From: Pocillopora verrucosa | Lineage: Eukaryota > Cnidaria > Anthozoa > Scleractinia > Pocilloporidae | NCBI RefSeq assembly: GCF_036669915.1 | Contig: NC_089313.1 | Location: 10,789,511-10,853,510, forward strand | Direction: 5' to 3' | DNA length: 64,000 nt | Part shown: positions 34,274-47,400 of the stretch, one piece after another | How positions within the stretch are numbered: the first letter of the stretch is position 1 | How the letters are laid out: each line of letters opens with the position of its first letter | The notes under the pieces: model-generated | Told to the model about the DNA's origin: nothing | What the model saw: the letters and a program-made list of their open reading frames with translations, nothing else | Databases searched by the model: none | Translations under genes and position numbers: made by a program

Positions 34274-34861
34274 ATGGATAAGGATTCAAGGGCAAGAGAA
34301 CTGTCACTGACTCGCGGTTTACACACGGCTCTCAAAGTTAAGGACAGTAAGACCGGAAAAGTTATTTTAAAAGACAACGTCTTCGAAGACGCTAAACTAG
34401 AAGAGCATATTAACCATATAGATCATTTGCAGAAGAAAGAGGAAAGCCGGTTACGATGGGAGAAAGAATTTATGAAAAAAAGGTTACTTCGACGCGGTAA
34501 ATCGAATCCAGAATTATTAACCTTACCACCAATTGAAGTAGGAGGAAGACTGAGTTGCAGTCCAAGAATTAGTAGAAGTGTCAAGAAACGCTATATTAAT
34601 ATGGAGGAGTTTTGTTCCGATGATTCCTCGCCAGAACGTAGCTTACATTGTTCACTGGAAGAAATTCAAGAGAAACCACGACTTAGTGTGGTCTCCACGC
34701 GGTCGTTACTCGCCTCGCACCCGCAGTCAGCAACTTTACCAGCTCTGTTATCGCCGAGTTTGACAAGGAAAGACTCCATGAATGATCCTAGATTTAGAAA
34801 GCTGTTACAAAATCTGGTTCCCAAGACTGAACTCAAGAAGACTATGTCCAGCGAAATATAG
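34274..34861 (+). CDS. Unrecognised charged 195-aa protein, intronless
   Basis: A single frame runs from MDKDSRARELSLTRGLHTAL to a TAG. The N-terminal half is rich in Lys/Glu and probably helical or coiled-coil (HIDHLQKKEESRLRWEKEF, then MKKRLLRRGKS). The second half is Ser-rich and low in structure, with SCSPRISRSVKKRY, SDDSSPERSLHCSLEEI and many SP/RxxS phosphorylation-type sites, ending DPRFRKLLQNLVPKTELKK. No signal peptide or membrane segment is seen. I know no family with this order. The frame stays open upstream to 34172 but without ATG. The gene lies 600 bases before TIMM10 on the same strand and could be spliced to the exon at 33755-33873. Confidence 0.5.
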   Translation: MDKDSRARELSLTRGLHTALKVKDSKTGKVILKDNVFEDAKLEEHINHIDHLQKKEESRLRWEKEFMKKRLLRRGKSNPELLTLPPIEVGGRLSCSPRISRSVKKRYINMEEFCSDDSSPERSLHCSLEEIQEKPRLSVVSTRSLLASHPQSATLPALLSPSLTRKDSMNDPRFRKLLQNLVPKTELKKTMSSEI

Positions 34862-35489
34862 CTTGCGAAAATTACACAATACTCGCGCTCGTGAATTGGT
34901 CTAAAACAATAGAAACAATTTCTGTTAGAAAAAAATTAGGTAACATGACTTCGCCGATTCATAGAGAAACATCAATAAATTCCTGGTTGAACGACCAAAA
35001 AAAATCGCCCTCTTGACCAAGAAATCTTAATTAAGTCCACAGTTACTGAATTAATAGGCTGACTGTATCTTGCGTTGTGAAATGTTCAGAAAGTACTCTA
35101 AAACTGTAGAAAGAAAATTACTTGGATTTTCGGGTTAAGGGATTATAAAAGTCAGTCAAGCAAATTAACGCCTGAATGATTTTATTCCCCCTTGAATTGA
35201 CACAGTAGCTTAGCAACGATAACTGTTGTAAGATAGGAGTCTTATCCATTATCGCCTCTGATAATTCAAGGGCCAGAGGAGGACAACGAAATATCTTCTT
35301 CCCACTCTTTCCTTTTCTCATTGACCTACGTCACGTTTCGTGTATTATTACACGACAGAATACCCTCCAGTGGCTAGCCTGCGGTCTTACCCAATAGAAG
35401 CAGTTTCAAAATGGCGGTCAAACACGTGTGAGAGCCATCAGCCCAAATTTTCTTTACAAGAATAGTCAAACATAGCTATTGATACAATC
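34862..35489. promoter_or_regulatory. Spacer with the TIMM10 promoter
   Basis: AAAATGGCGGTC at 35409-35420 resembles a YY1 site and sits about 70 bases upstream of the TIMM10 start codon on the coding strand. TACGTCACG at about 35327 resembles a CRE half. Nothing else is called here; the minus-strand frame at 35118-35321 is unsupported. Confidence 0.4.
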
Positions 35490-36613
35490 ATGGACCCGGC
35501 TAAGGCACAGATGGTTGCAGAACTGGAAATAGAAATGATGACAGACTTATATAACAGGTCAGTCTCTATGATACAAAGTGAGATGCAGAGGAATGATCTA
35601 ACTTTTTCCAGTGCACTCTGCTTCATTTCAAGGGTTGATCGTAAGTCACGCACGCATTGAAACAAGAGAGGAACAAGAGGGAATTTCGTAATTGACTACT
35701 GATGGCACTTTCCGAGGTTCCCATGAGATGTTTTGACCATGACCATTTCCTGAATGTGATGAACAATTTGAAGTCTGTTGACCAACTAACTTGATGAATC
35801 GTTCCCTTTCTTTTCTTCTTCTTACGCTTGAATTTTTTATTTTACAATGGTATTTGAGTATACATGCGACCTTTTTGTGTACCCTTATTAAGGTCTGGGA
35901 GTAACTACTGAATACTGGGCCACCGAGGTCGGCACCTTCTCGGCATGCTTTGAAGAAGGAGGCAGAACACTGAGGGATGTATAGTGATTAAATGAGATGT
36001 TAATAAGTGGCCCTGTATTCTGTAGCTTTACCCATGGGTTTTTTTTTAATCGAGACATGTTATCAAGTGTTCACCATCCTCTCCCTCTGTTTGTATTTTT
36101 CCTTAGTTTGCTCAAATGTTATCAGAAAACTCCCAGCATAGTAGATTTGTTGAACAGCTGACTTGCTTAAGCTTAACCCCTTAACACCCTAAGATCAGCA
36201 TGTATATTCTCCATAATGTTCCTTATTCATTTCCTAAGGTACTAACAAAGAGAGATTGCTTAATAATCAAGTACTTTTAGACCTTGCGATCTTTTCCTTT
36301 ATTCTCATAACCTTAGCACTTGATTTAATGATTCAGGTGATACTGTTAGGAGTAATTAGGAGCCTATCCCTCAGGGGTTAAAAGTTGCATTCATAATTTA
36401 ACCTACAGATTAACTGTGGCTTGTCAGAAGAAGTGTATATCTCCAAAATACAAAGAGGGTGATCTAACAAAAGGAGAATCAGTGTGCCTGGATCGGTGTG
36501 TGGCTAAATATTTGGAAATACATGATAGGATTGGCAAAAAACTAACAGCCATGTCTATGCAAGATGAACAGCTAATGAGTCAGCTTCAAGGTCAGGCACA
36601 AGGAGGGAACTAG
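35490..36613 (+). CDS. TIMM10: Mitochondrial import chaperone Tim10
   Basis: Tim10 forms a hexamer with Tim9 in the intermembrane space and escorts hydrophobic precursors to the TIM22 and SAM complexes. Exons 35490-35557 and 36409-36613, joined in frame across a GTCAGT donor and a CTACAG acceptor, give 90 aa, the same length as human TIMM10. The N-terminus [20 protein letters not shown] and the core SKYK-like segment follow the human protein closely. The twin CX3C motif is complete: CQKKC in exon 2 start and CLDRC after KGESV. The intron lies after YNR, inside the first helix. MGKKL-type [19 protein letters not shown] confirms Tim10 and not Tim9 or Tim8. AATAAA follows at about 36785. Confidence 0.95.
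36175..36385 (+). repeat. Dispersed repeat family B, near-complete copy
   Basis: CACCCTAAGATCAGCATGTA, TATTCTCCATAATGTTCC, ATTCAGGTGATACTGTTAGG and TCAGGGGTTAAAAG follow the same order as the copies at 43425 and 52372. It lies in the TIMM10 intron, ending just before the acceptor region. Confidence 0.65.
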
Positions 36614-38472
36614 GAGGATCTGAAAATTTTTATTAATTGAAAGAGAGACACTTTGGAATCAGCTTTGTTGTGAAAGATCTTGGAATTTGACAAAACAGAT
36701 GGAAGTTACTGTTTTGAGACAGATTCTATATTTTACCTAAGGGCTCTGAAGAGTTGTATGGAATTTGTGTAAATTAAAGATGTATAATAAACTAATGGAC
36801 TTATAAGTGACAGTATTTTGTTGTAAGGAAAGTGGTTGCCTTTTAAAATTGTGTATTTCTCAATTGACTGCAGCTGTAACCCAGTGATAACAAAACAAGG
36901 ATACATAAACAAAAAAATAATTGCTTAAATTATAAACTGGGTTTGCAAACTCCTGTCACATTGCCCGTTTAGGAGGATATAACAGGGGAAGGGAAAGGAG
37001 GGGGGGGGGGCACTTTTGAAATAAGAAAACAACTTCAGAAGGTAATCAATTTGCCCACCACTAACAAATCAAGATATTTTCCTTCACCTAGGGCAATTAT
37101 TAAACATGTTTATTCCACATATCTGCTATATATTCATCACATAATGGCTGAAACAAGTTGGAAATTATTTTCCGCTGCATTTCCCAATCTGGTACAGAAG
37201 AAATTTTTTTTTTGTAAATCTGGGTCATACTTTCTCAAGAATTAATAAGCAATACATCTATAATAAAGAATTTCAGTAGCTTTATTTCACATCCTCGAAG
37301 ACAGTAAAACACACTTCACTCTACATTTAGTTTTTATTACTCTAAGGATTGTGCTAAAAAAAAATCTGGTTTTGCATCAAATTCAGCATCATGCTGGCAG
37401 ACATCTAAATTGGTCACTAAAAAAACACCCATGCATGATTTAAAAATATTCATATTAGCACTATTTTCTGATGTTGTGGTGTCCTTATTTTGACTGCTTT
37501 CCAAAGGTGCTCTAATATAAAAAGTGCAGATGTTCTCTCTAACTCAAGTTATCAGTTTTTCTATGGGTGGTTACACTTTGTGTACCACATAACCAAAAAA
37601 AAGTAGCTTACATGTTTATTTTCCAGTCAAATCATCCATCAGCTAACATGTTGTACCATCAATATGATGAAACACTATGAAATACAAATTCAAGTACACA
37701 ATGATTCCAAAGTCACTGTGTGATAGAAATGTTAGAGGTGGCAAGTGATACCATTTTGCAGACTTTTGGTAACTGTGAAGAACAGCTCCCAGAAAAACCT
37801 GTTGGCCATCAGTCAGCTGATTGACCAGCAGCTGATGGCTGACTGCCTTTGTAGTGGGTCTTGAAATATTTTTCTTTGTATATATTTCTTTTTTTTATCA
37901 AAGTCTCGCATCTTTTTCAAAATTCCAAGATGGTGATCGTAGCTTGGAGGTATCATTGTGGGCAGGGAGTCTGTGTGTAGGGTTCTTGTGTGATTGAGGC
38001 ACATTTTTGCTGATGAGAACCACTTGCATCACACAAATCCAAAAGATATGGAGAAGTAGAAGCTTACATCCCCCAAAAAAGGTCTGAACTCTTCAGAATC
38101 GTCATTATCTTTACAATCACCAATTTTACCATACTTGTATCGTCATAAAACCACAATGATGCAAGGCTGATAAAATGGCATCTGCTTTTCCACTAACCAT
38201 AAACCATTCTGCAAAAGGAACCACCTTCCTTCCACTTCCTTAACATGCAGGTGCGAGTAGAACTTCCCTTCAAAGCCATAGCTTTCACTCTTTTGGCCAC
38301 TAACAACACATTAAATCCCTCCTTGACAAACCTTAATGTTGCACAACTCCATGTCTTATCTTGCCTTCTTCAACACAAAAGGTAATGACAATACAAGATG
38401 CAACTCTCCTCTAAGAATTTCTCAATTATTTGTTGTGATATCCATTGATGAAATGTATTAATTGTTAAATGC
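36614..38472. other. Convergent spacer between TIMM10 and NAA25
   Basis: The 3' ends of TIMM10 (plus) and NAA25 (minus) face each other. An AATAAA for TIMM10 lies near 36785. A CTGATTGACCAGCAGCTGATGGCTGACTG region near 37817 and A/T-rich 3'-UTR-like sequence fill the rest. No coding exon is seen. Confidence 0.5.
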
Positions 38473-41400
38473 CTAAATACGCAGAGACTTTGCAAAAGCA
38501 ACTTTGTGATGTAAAAGTTCTGTGATCTCCTTCACTGACTGTTTATAGCTGGTCTGCAGTTTCTCCCAAATCTCGGACACAATGGAAGACTTGGTCTGAG
38601 GAACAAACACAATACACTTCTTCAACACAAACTTGATAATTAACTGATAGATTGACTTTCATTATCACATGTTTACAATTTAATACTTTACAAACTAGTA
38701 CTTTTGTTGCAATCATCTTTTTTTATATATCTATCACAAATCAAAGCATAGCTTATGCTCTACAAGAGTAGGACTAGTTTTTACCTCATTGTCTAGCTCA
38801 ACTAAATCCAGTTCCAAAAGCTCATCAGAGAGCTGAGAAACATTCACTTCTACAAGTGCTGAATGTAGGGATGTGAGAGAAGATTTAAGCATTGATAGGA
38901 ACTCTTTAAATGGTGCCATCTCTTCATTCTGATAGAGGTAAAAAAAAAGGTAACATATATTAAGTACAGTAGTGTTAGTGTAACTAAAGCTATTGAGGCA
39001 AGCTTTGGAACGGAGTTCCTAAATTACTCGTGCTCAAATTTGTGTAAGAATCCTCCTGTTCTTCAATTAAGATCTCAAATGCATCATTTACAAGCCCCAC
39101 TAGGATTTTTCACTCATTCCAATCTTCCTTTTTTTTTTTGTTTAACCTTAACTTGTGCCCCTGGATTAGACTTGATCAGGTAACTACTCAGTTCTAAAGA
39201 CAGTCCTACAATCAGACAATCAGTCCATGAGCCAAATGGTTGGTCAGTCAAACTCGATCATTGGAGTGAGCCTTATGTCATAATGTTCTCTTTACTAACC
39301 GTTTTTGTGGGAGCAGGTTTCTTCTTCTTGGTCTTTTTGCTACCTGACATTTTTTGTAAAAAGCTACAGCATATAGCTGCTAAAAGAAGGACACAACAAC
39401 AGCTCTGCAAAAAAAGAAATTGTGGAGTTAAATTACAATACAAATCTTCCAAATCCAAGTATTCATAAAGCAAGTGTCATTGTGGCAATAATCACATTGT
39501 CCCACAAAATAAATCCAGTATGTATAGACATAAAGTATGAATAAAACTTATAGCAATTGACACACCACTTTATCCAAAATCATAAGTTACAGCTATCAAG
39601 CCATAATTCAAATCTTCAAATTTCAGCCATAGTGTACACAAAAGTTCTGGGCAATATTATCAAAGCCCTTGAAAATTAGCCACTAACTACTGCTAACTAT
39701 TTAACTACCACAGATATGTGACAGCAAGATAATTATGTGAGAGCATGAATTTGTAACCTAGTTCAAACTGAGTGTTAACATGAAATATCCTTCTCTGAGC
39801 CAATTCTAATTCAGTGACCTTCTCAATCTGATAATTACAGTTACTAACTAAACAATAACTCTTAACATGAAATGGAAAATACTCCATTCTCAATTACCTC
39901 AACCAAGAGAACCAAAGTTTCTAAAACATATCCATTGAACATTGTTTTTTCTCCACTGCCTGTGGTGAGCTTACTTAAACAATCTGAAATACAACCTAAA
40001 CAGCAGTAACACATATATTAGTGGAAGAAAAAATTGGTTTGTTGACAACAGACATGAAACAATCTCATAGTGTTAGCTTAAGTAGGAAACAAGTTTCTCT
40101 TTAGGCTTGATGGGAAAAAGGGAAATTCAAAATTCTGCCTTCACTTTTCTGCTACAGGCATGATGCCAAATAGTAATAATATAGTGAAAGCTGTCTTAAG
40201 CAGACATCCACAGGACATTAATAAGTGTTCATGTGGGCATTTACAGCTTCATTTCAGATAAAACAAAGAGAAAAAGGGTGCTTACTGAGAAACTGTGCTC
40301 ATTTAAAATAAAGTATGCTGAACTTCAGTTTCTTGTGAAGTCTAAATTCAAAGGCCACATTCTTTTCATAGGGTCAGTATTAATGTACAAAATTAATATC
40401 CCATAGAGCTAGACGGGAAGGAGCAAGCCAAATGTTACAGTAAAATATTATATTATGAAGGAAATTCTTGTATTATTGTAAGTACACTTTACCTGCATAC
40501 CATGGCAGAAAAAAAAACTTCCTTACCAAAAATACATTTGACCGAATAAGAAAGTGAAAAAACACACAAGGTTGATTATTACACATGAGAAGGAAGCATG
40601 TAAGAAAATATCTTTATCAAATACAAAACCATTTTTACTTTCAAGTTGAAATAATTAGAAAAAAAAATTCAATCAAGTTTTTTGGCTATCTGAGTGTGTA
40701 ACATCTTAACCTAAATATACTGGAATTAAATTAAGTGGTCTTTCCTCAGTCAGTTACAGTTTCTGCATAAATTAGATAAGAGATGGATTGGTAACATCAC
40801 TGGAAAGACATTGCTGTAGTATAGTGAACAATAAAGAGTTCTGAGGATAGGATTCATTAAAAATCATTATCATTATCATTATCAGCTTTTAGTATCAAGA
40901 GAAATTACCTTTCAAAATTTCAGTCACTACATCCAGATTGTGTCTAATACGATTCCATCTATCTGTTGTACCAGCATCTGTTCAAAAGATCAGAGGGAAC
41001 AAAGATATTTGAGTTTGAAAGAACAAGTTATGAATGGTATCAAATCTGATAGATATTTTCTATCATTTTCTTCAACATTTGTTCAAAGAACAAAATATTT
41101 AAAATTCAGTGTTTAGTGCATGTGTGAAAGTGGTGACCAAATTGTTTTTTCTGTTGCCAGGTTGCCAGATAGAAAAATTTGGTTGCCTACAAAAAACAGT
41201 CCTAAAAAGTCATAAAAAGCCTAAAATAAAAGGACAAAGTTTTATGAGCATTTATTCCCTTCAAATATGCATATATGCCTACTGTGTGAGAGATTTCTTG
41301 CATCTGGAACACCACAAAATTTAATAACTGACACAAACTGGAAAATGTCCAAGAAAAACATAGTAAGGCTAAATTCATTAACTTTTAACAAAAAAAGTAA

Positions 41401-44400
41401 TACATTTTTTTAAACAATATTTTAAGTCAAAGTGTTGTCACAAAGGTTATCACATTTTCCTCACCATTATATTTTGTGTCAGTTATTAAACTTTTGTGGT
41501 GTAACAGTATTTACAAAATGTTACATCACATTTGGTTTATTCCTTGTTTTCATAACAACCACATTCCTCAGTTATCACGATTATTATTCCTCATTTAAAA
41601 TGTAGGAGATGGATTGAACGCATCATTGGAATGCTGCTGCTTGAAAACTTCACCTTCCTGGACTTATTTTTGGCTCACATTTTTTGGTTTTGAGGCAAAA
41701 TAAAAATAATTAGAGGGATAAAACAAATTAAAATAACAAACACCTTGTGAAGAATGATGTAAACTATGACATTCATGGCAAACAGTTACCATAGCTACAA
41801 TCATTGCTCCATGCTGACCATCCAAAAACCCTGGCAGCCTTGAACTTGGTGGACCCAGACAGGGCAGCTTTACAAATAAAGTAAGTCAGGTTGCATTAGC
41901 ATATCAGTGAAAAATTGTTAGGTCTTTGTTAAACATAAAGTTTTGTAATGGATCTCTGCTTAAAGCCCAGTGTTTTTTATTTATAATTTGCATTTGTAAA
42001 GTTGATTTTTGGGGTCTCAGCTTATTGCTGGGATCAGCATACAGCTGAATAAATATGTACAGTAATTGATCTACAACATTTTCCTCTTTTGCTAACAACT
42101 ACAGTGCAAAGTAGAGTACCAAAGAAGATTTGGGAGAAGCCAGCTGTAAACTAAAACTCTGTCAAAGTTTCAAATCCATCTGAGGATTTACATTTTTTTA
42201 AATCAACTATTAGTAATTTTTTTGGGAGCCAAGTAATGGGCTCCTGGTTCTATTGATTCTCCAACTGTAATTTTGTTCACACCTTTGCCCTTGTTCCTGG
42301 GTGCAAATCAACTTCTTGCAATGTTTCCTTCAATTCATCAATCACTTCTGCTAAAGGATAAGCTGGGGAAGCTTCTCCATTATTCATGTTTTGCATATTT
42401 TGTTGAGGTTTTGGTATCAAAGAGACAGCTACTGCAAGGGCTCTCAGAATAAGGAACCGCAACCTTAACCAGAGTACCTGTAAAATAGAGCAGACATGAG
42501 CTACCTTTTGCATACCAAACAAAGAAATAAATTTGTTTTTCATTATTCAGCAGGATAACTCAGTGATAAGTATGGAGTCTACAATTATGAAACAAGTGAA
42601 AAACACAGCTTTGACCAAAATATCAACTAACATGTAAATAATAATAACAATAATAACAATAATAATAATAATAATAATAATATTAATAGGGAAATTTTAA
42701 TCTAACAACAATTAAGAGTATAGTCCAAAGAGAAGACATTTAAAAACACTCCAACTCACCTCTTGCTCTTCGCATCTTAACTGCTGCTCTTTTGACAACT
42801 GCCTAAAAAATTCAAATTAATCAGTACTTAATAAAAACATACCTACTTCACTTACCAACTCATTAATGAACAGACCAAATATCTAATCAAAGGTCAATCT
42901 CACAGGCTAAACCTTTCAAGTTTTTTTAAAACTCAAACTGGTTGTTTCTTGAAACTAAATATACTGAAGCCTTTCCTCAGGAAAGCTCTACTTCTCCTCA
43001 TTTTATGATTAAAAAATAGGAGTTGGATTTGACTCATCACTGAAAAGGCTGTCAGAATGTGAAAGTATCGCTGGTGTGTGATGTTGAGACATCAAATCAA
43101 CTAAAACTTAACTCACTCCCCAAGTAACTTACAAATTAAGATTATTTTAAACAATCAAAATTATTTGTGGCTAGTTACATTAAGAAAACCAGATCAGTGC
43201 TCAGATGAATCCCAAAATGAAGAGGAAATCACACCCAGTATTTACATACCTTTCTGGAACATCCCAGGTTTGAAGTATTTTTAAATCCCTGTTATCCTTC
43301 AGGTCTTTCATCCAGTATTCTAAAGAGACATTAACTGCATACTTACAACCATTCAAAGTAAAATATTGTACAAATCATAATTTCTTTCTTGCTCCTTTTA
43401 TATTCTCCTTCATGCTTAACCTTTCACACCCAACCATCAGTATGCATATTCTCCATACTGTTTTCTATGCATTTCCTGAGGTGCTGACAAGGAGAATTTA
43501 TTTGACAATCAAAAGTTTGTTTAGTACAAGTAGGTTATAATTTCTTTTATTCTTATTAAATTACTGTTTAATTCATGGGTGATATTGTAAGAAGAAATTT
43601 GATGCTACCTACACTCAAAGTTTAAATCATTGGCTCAAAGTGAAAGAAGCCACATTAACTATTAAAAAAATGGTTTAAAAAAAAGTATGTAACAGGTAAT
43701 GGTAATTCAGCAATTACCATCATGCAAAGTTTGTAGACAAGTTTTTCAACAAATCACAGGAGATGGCACAACAAAACCACATCAATTTCACAGTTAAAGA
43801 AAATCACCCTACCAATATCTCGACTGATGAAATCTCCCAACATTATCCCAAGTAAGACCCGATGGTGATGGTTTTCACTTGGGCACAAACTTTACCTTGA
43901 AGAATAATCATAGAAAAAAGACTTACTCTCTACAGAACACTTGTCGAGCAAGCTCTTTTCATCAAAATGACTTTGGACATCTGAAAGGCTAAAAAGAATG
44001 GCCCATGCGTGAAAAATTTTTATTGCAACAGAAATGCTTTAAAAGACAAAACAATGTTATAACCTGTTTGCCTTGGTGAACACGTCAAGGAGCATGTTTT
44101 CATAATTTACTGTGGCAAAATGCAGTGAAAGATCAAGTCGTCTCTTGAGATCAATGAACTCTGGAATCTGACAACACCAAAATTTTAAAAAAGTCATTGT
44201 AGGACAAGAAGTATAGTAAATTAAAGAAACTTATCAAGATGCAAACATGGAGACAAAAAGACAGAACAATGTCCACTTACTGTACATTGTGTTGCTTTCA
44301 TGAGTATATAGCAACAGTTTGCCTAGTAAGTCCTTTCCACAGAATGTTACCCATTATTTAAAGAAAATTAAGTGCATCTGCTGTTAATGATGCTACCCAA

Positions 44401-47400
44401 TGCTACTCATAACATAGATTCAAAACATATGAACCAGTTGATGTAATTTAAGTACATGGAATACACTTCCTCCTTTACCCTTTAACTCCCATGAATGATT
44501 AACATGTAACCTCTCCCTACAACATCCAAACATTATCCACCCAATGTGTATCGAGAATACTCAAACTTATCAGGTAGAAGTTAATAGTCTTGATCTAACA
44601 CCAAATTCAAGTGACTCATTTACAAGGAAATGTGTGGCAGCCAGAGGGGAGAATTAACAAACAGATCTTGGGAATTAAATGGTTAGGTGAATATTGCCCA
44701 ACTGTCTTGTTGTTTGGACAATGCATAATATTACTTGGGAGGGTCAAATTGATCCACATTTAACTGAAAATGATTATCTCACCTTTTCAAATGATCCATA
44801 CTTGTATGCAGCTATGATGTGTTCAGGGGTCTAAAAAGAAACACAGTGATCTTCATATCTGAAGACTTGAGACAACATAACTTGCCAACATGAATATCAC
44901 TTTTAGATAATTGATCTCGGAACTGTGACCTATTTGCTTTTCTATCCAATTCTGAGAGTCTACTTTCTCCAAACAAGATTTAATTTACTGTGTACTGCCT
45001 GCAAATGTGAGGGCAATCAACACTTACAACAACAATCTCTATGGGAGAAGAAATAGGACAGGGCAAGACATAGGAGGAGAGAGGTGGATCAAAAGCTATC
45101 TCTCTTATTTGCTGTTTCACCCCTCTTTGTAGTTTGATGTTAAGATGTTGTACACAATTTAATAGCTGACAAATAATGTGTGTAACTTACATTTTTTTGG
45201 TTTCCATAAAAGAATTTTAAAGTGGTCAAGTACACAGATGAAGCTGCCTCAAAATGACCAAGAGCTTCAACGTATCGTGTCAGAGTATAACTGGAAAAAA
45301 ATACATAAAGGGAAAAATGAAATAATCTTTAGCATTGCTATTTTAGTTACTATGCCATTCATTACTGAAGAAAAAAAACCTGGATTCAAAAAGCATCTTG
45401 AAAAATGATTATCTAGCCCCTCAGAAAATAACTATGTTATTTCAAAGGATGCAAAGGTTATGCTGTTGTTGTGATTTGTGCATATGATGCAATTTGTTTT
45501 TTGTGTTTTAAAAGTATTAATGACAAAATCTTCTCCTGTACATGTAACTGCACTCCTTCAACTAATGATCTGTATGTTAAGACACTGAGGACTGAAAAAG
45601 TGTTCCCAGGTGGAGATGTCCCTCAGAAAGATAGAAGTTTGTACTCAAGCCTTAAGTATTCAAGCCAGCTGGAGTTTCTCCCAGTCTCTATAGCATGAAG
45701 TAACTTGGAGCATTGCTTCAAGGAAGTGTGCAAATATCTGTGCAATCAGTCAGAATTATAGCTGATAGGAAAGTTTCCCTTTTCTACTTACCCAACAACA
45801 TCTTGTTCAATGTGTTTGATTTCTAATCCTTCAAAAAGTGCTAGACATGGACTAACAGCACCTATAAACAGGAGTGAATTAGATGGTCATCTTAGAAGTC
45901 AAAAAGCACTTTTCTGTCATTCACTCAGGGCTACCCGAACTTATTTCATTGACCAACTTTTCAGGGTTTTTTCTATTCATCAGAGTAATTCAGTAATTAA
46001 AGTTTTCCATCCACTCTCCGGATATTTTGTGGTACGTAGGGTATGGGAGGAGGGGTGCATAGGCAAGATTGTTCCTCTCCCTTTGCTGCAGCTATGGGTA
46101 ACATCTCAATTGAGGTGGTGATAGAATCTTGTCCTTGCTACATGGTTTTTCCTGGTTCTCCAGTTTTCCTAACATGATAGAAAACCTATACTTTGAACTC
46201 CAGTTCAACAGAAAAATAATAAACAAAGTAATACCTTGAGTTTGCCACTGCCAAAATCTACACATAATTTTGTTATAAACTTACTCTCTGCTCCTAAGAA
46301 ATGGTATTCACTTTTAATTTTACACACCTATTACCATACACATGTACACAAGCACTTCCTCCCTATCTATGCAACATAGGCATTCCAACTATAGCTTTTA
46401 TGACCATGCAAACTCTGCAACACAATCCTGGTCCATGATTAACATGATAATCAAATACAGAAGACTGTTGTAGGCCTTTCCTCAGTGAAGCTCTGTTTCT
46501 CCTCATCTTATCACTTTATAATAAGAGTTGGATTTGCCTCATCATTGGAAAGCCAACAGCACAACCCATTTAAAATTCATGACACAGTCATTACTGTAAG
46601 ACTCTGATATTAAGGTAATAGCTACACTGTAGATGAATTCTTCTTTTTAATTTTTGACAGACTGAGAAGACAAAGTGCAGTTAAAAGTGAACTTACATGG
46701 AAGGATAAATCTTACCCATTGAACAATAGACTTTCATCAGTAGGAGTTTGAGCTGATGGTTGGAAGGACTTGCCTTTAATGCGCTCTCTAACATGATAAG
46801 AAGGTGCCAGTTCATGTCTGTATTTCCTTCATTGGAAAACAAATTGCTGTTAAGAAGAGTTTCTAGAAATTCTTCATTGAACTGATGCAAAGAGCAGTAG
46901 GTGAAACTAACTTAACCAGCAGCAACCAAACTTGTGACCAAGACCTTGCTAATTCACAATTGGCTGTACTGCTATACCACATATTATTTGAAATTAATTA
47001 TTTGATCTACAGTTCAATTTGACTTAATTTTTCTGGCTAAAAAAAAAAGGCTCACATGTGTGTTAGCTGTGTAAGATGTTAGCATAATTAAAAAAAAAAA
47101 ATTAGACAATTGGCAATTTGTTCAGTTTATCAAAAATGCTGATGCAAGTGGATAATTGATCACCTTTTCTATGAATAATCATTTTACAAGGACACCATAC
47201 GGTAAAGAAATTATCATTTTAAGAACTTACGGCCACAATAATTACTACCAATATTGTGAAAAAATACCTGATTCATAATTTACTTCTAACAAAAGGTGTG
47301 AAGCCAGTTGAGCAAACCCATCACTGTACTGAAGTTCAGTAGGCAAAAGACTCTGACCTGACAAATAATTATAATGATTAAATTCAATAAGAAGATACTT

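Noticed and set aside
41790-41867. NAA25 exon ending at the GTAACT donor
   Set aside because: That donor leaves the next exon out of frame. Reading through to the donor at 41742-41743 restores phase and the full protein length.
46827-46890. Longer NAA25 exon starting with HQFNEEFLETLL
   Set aside because: The phase from the previous exon does not fit its AG, while the acceptor at 46827-46828 joins in frame and gives ESGNTDMNWHLL, matching the family.
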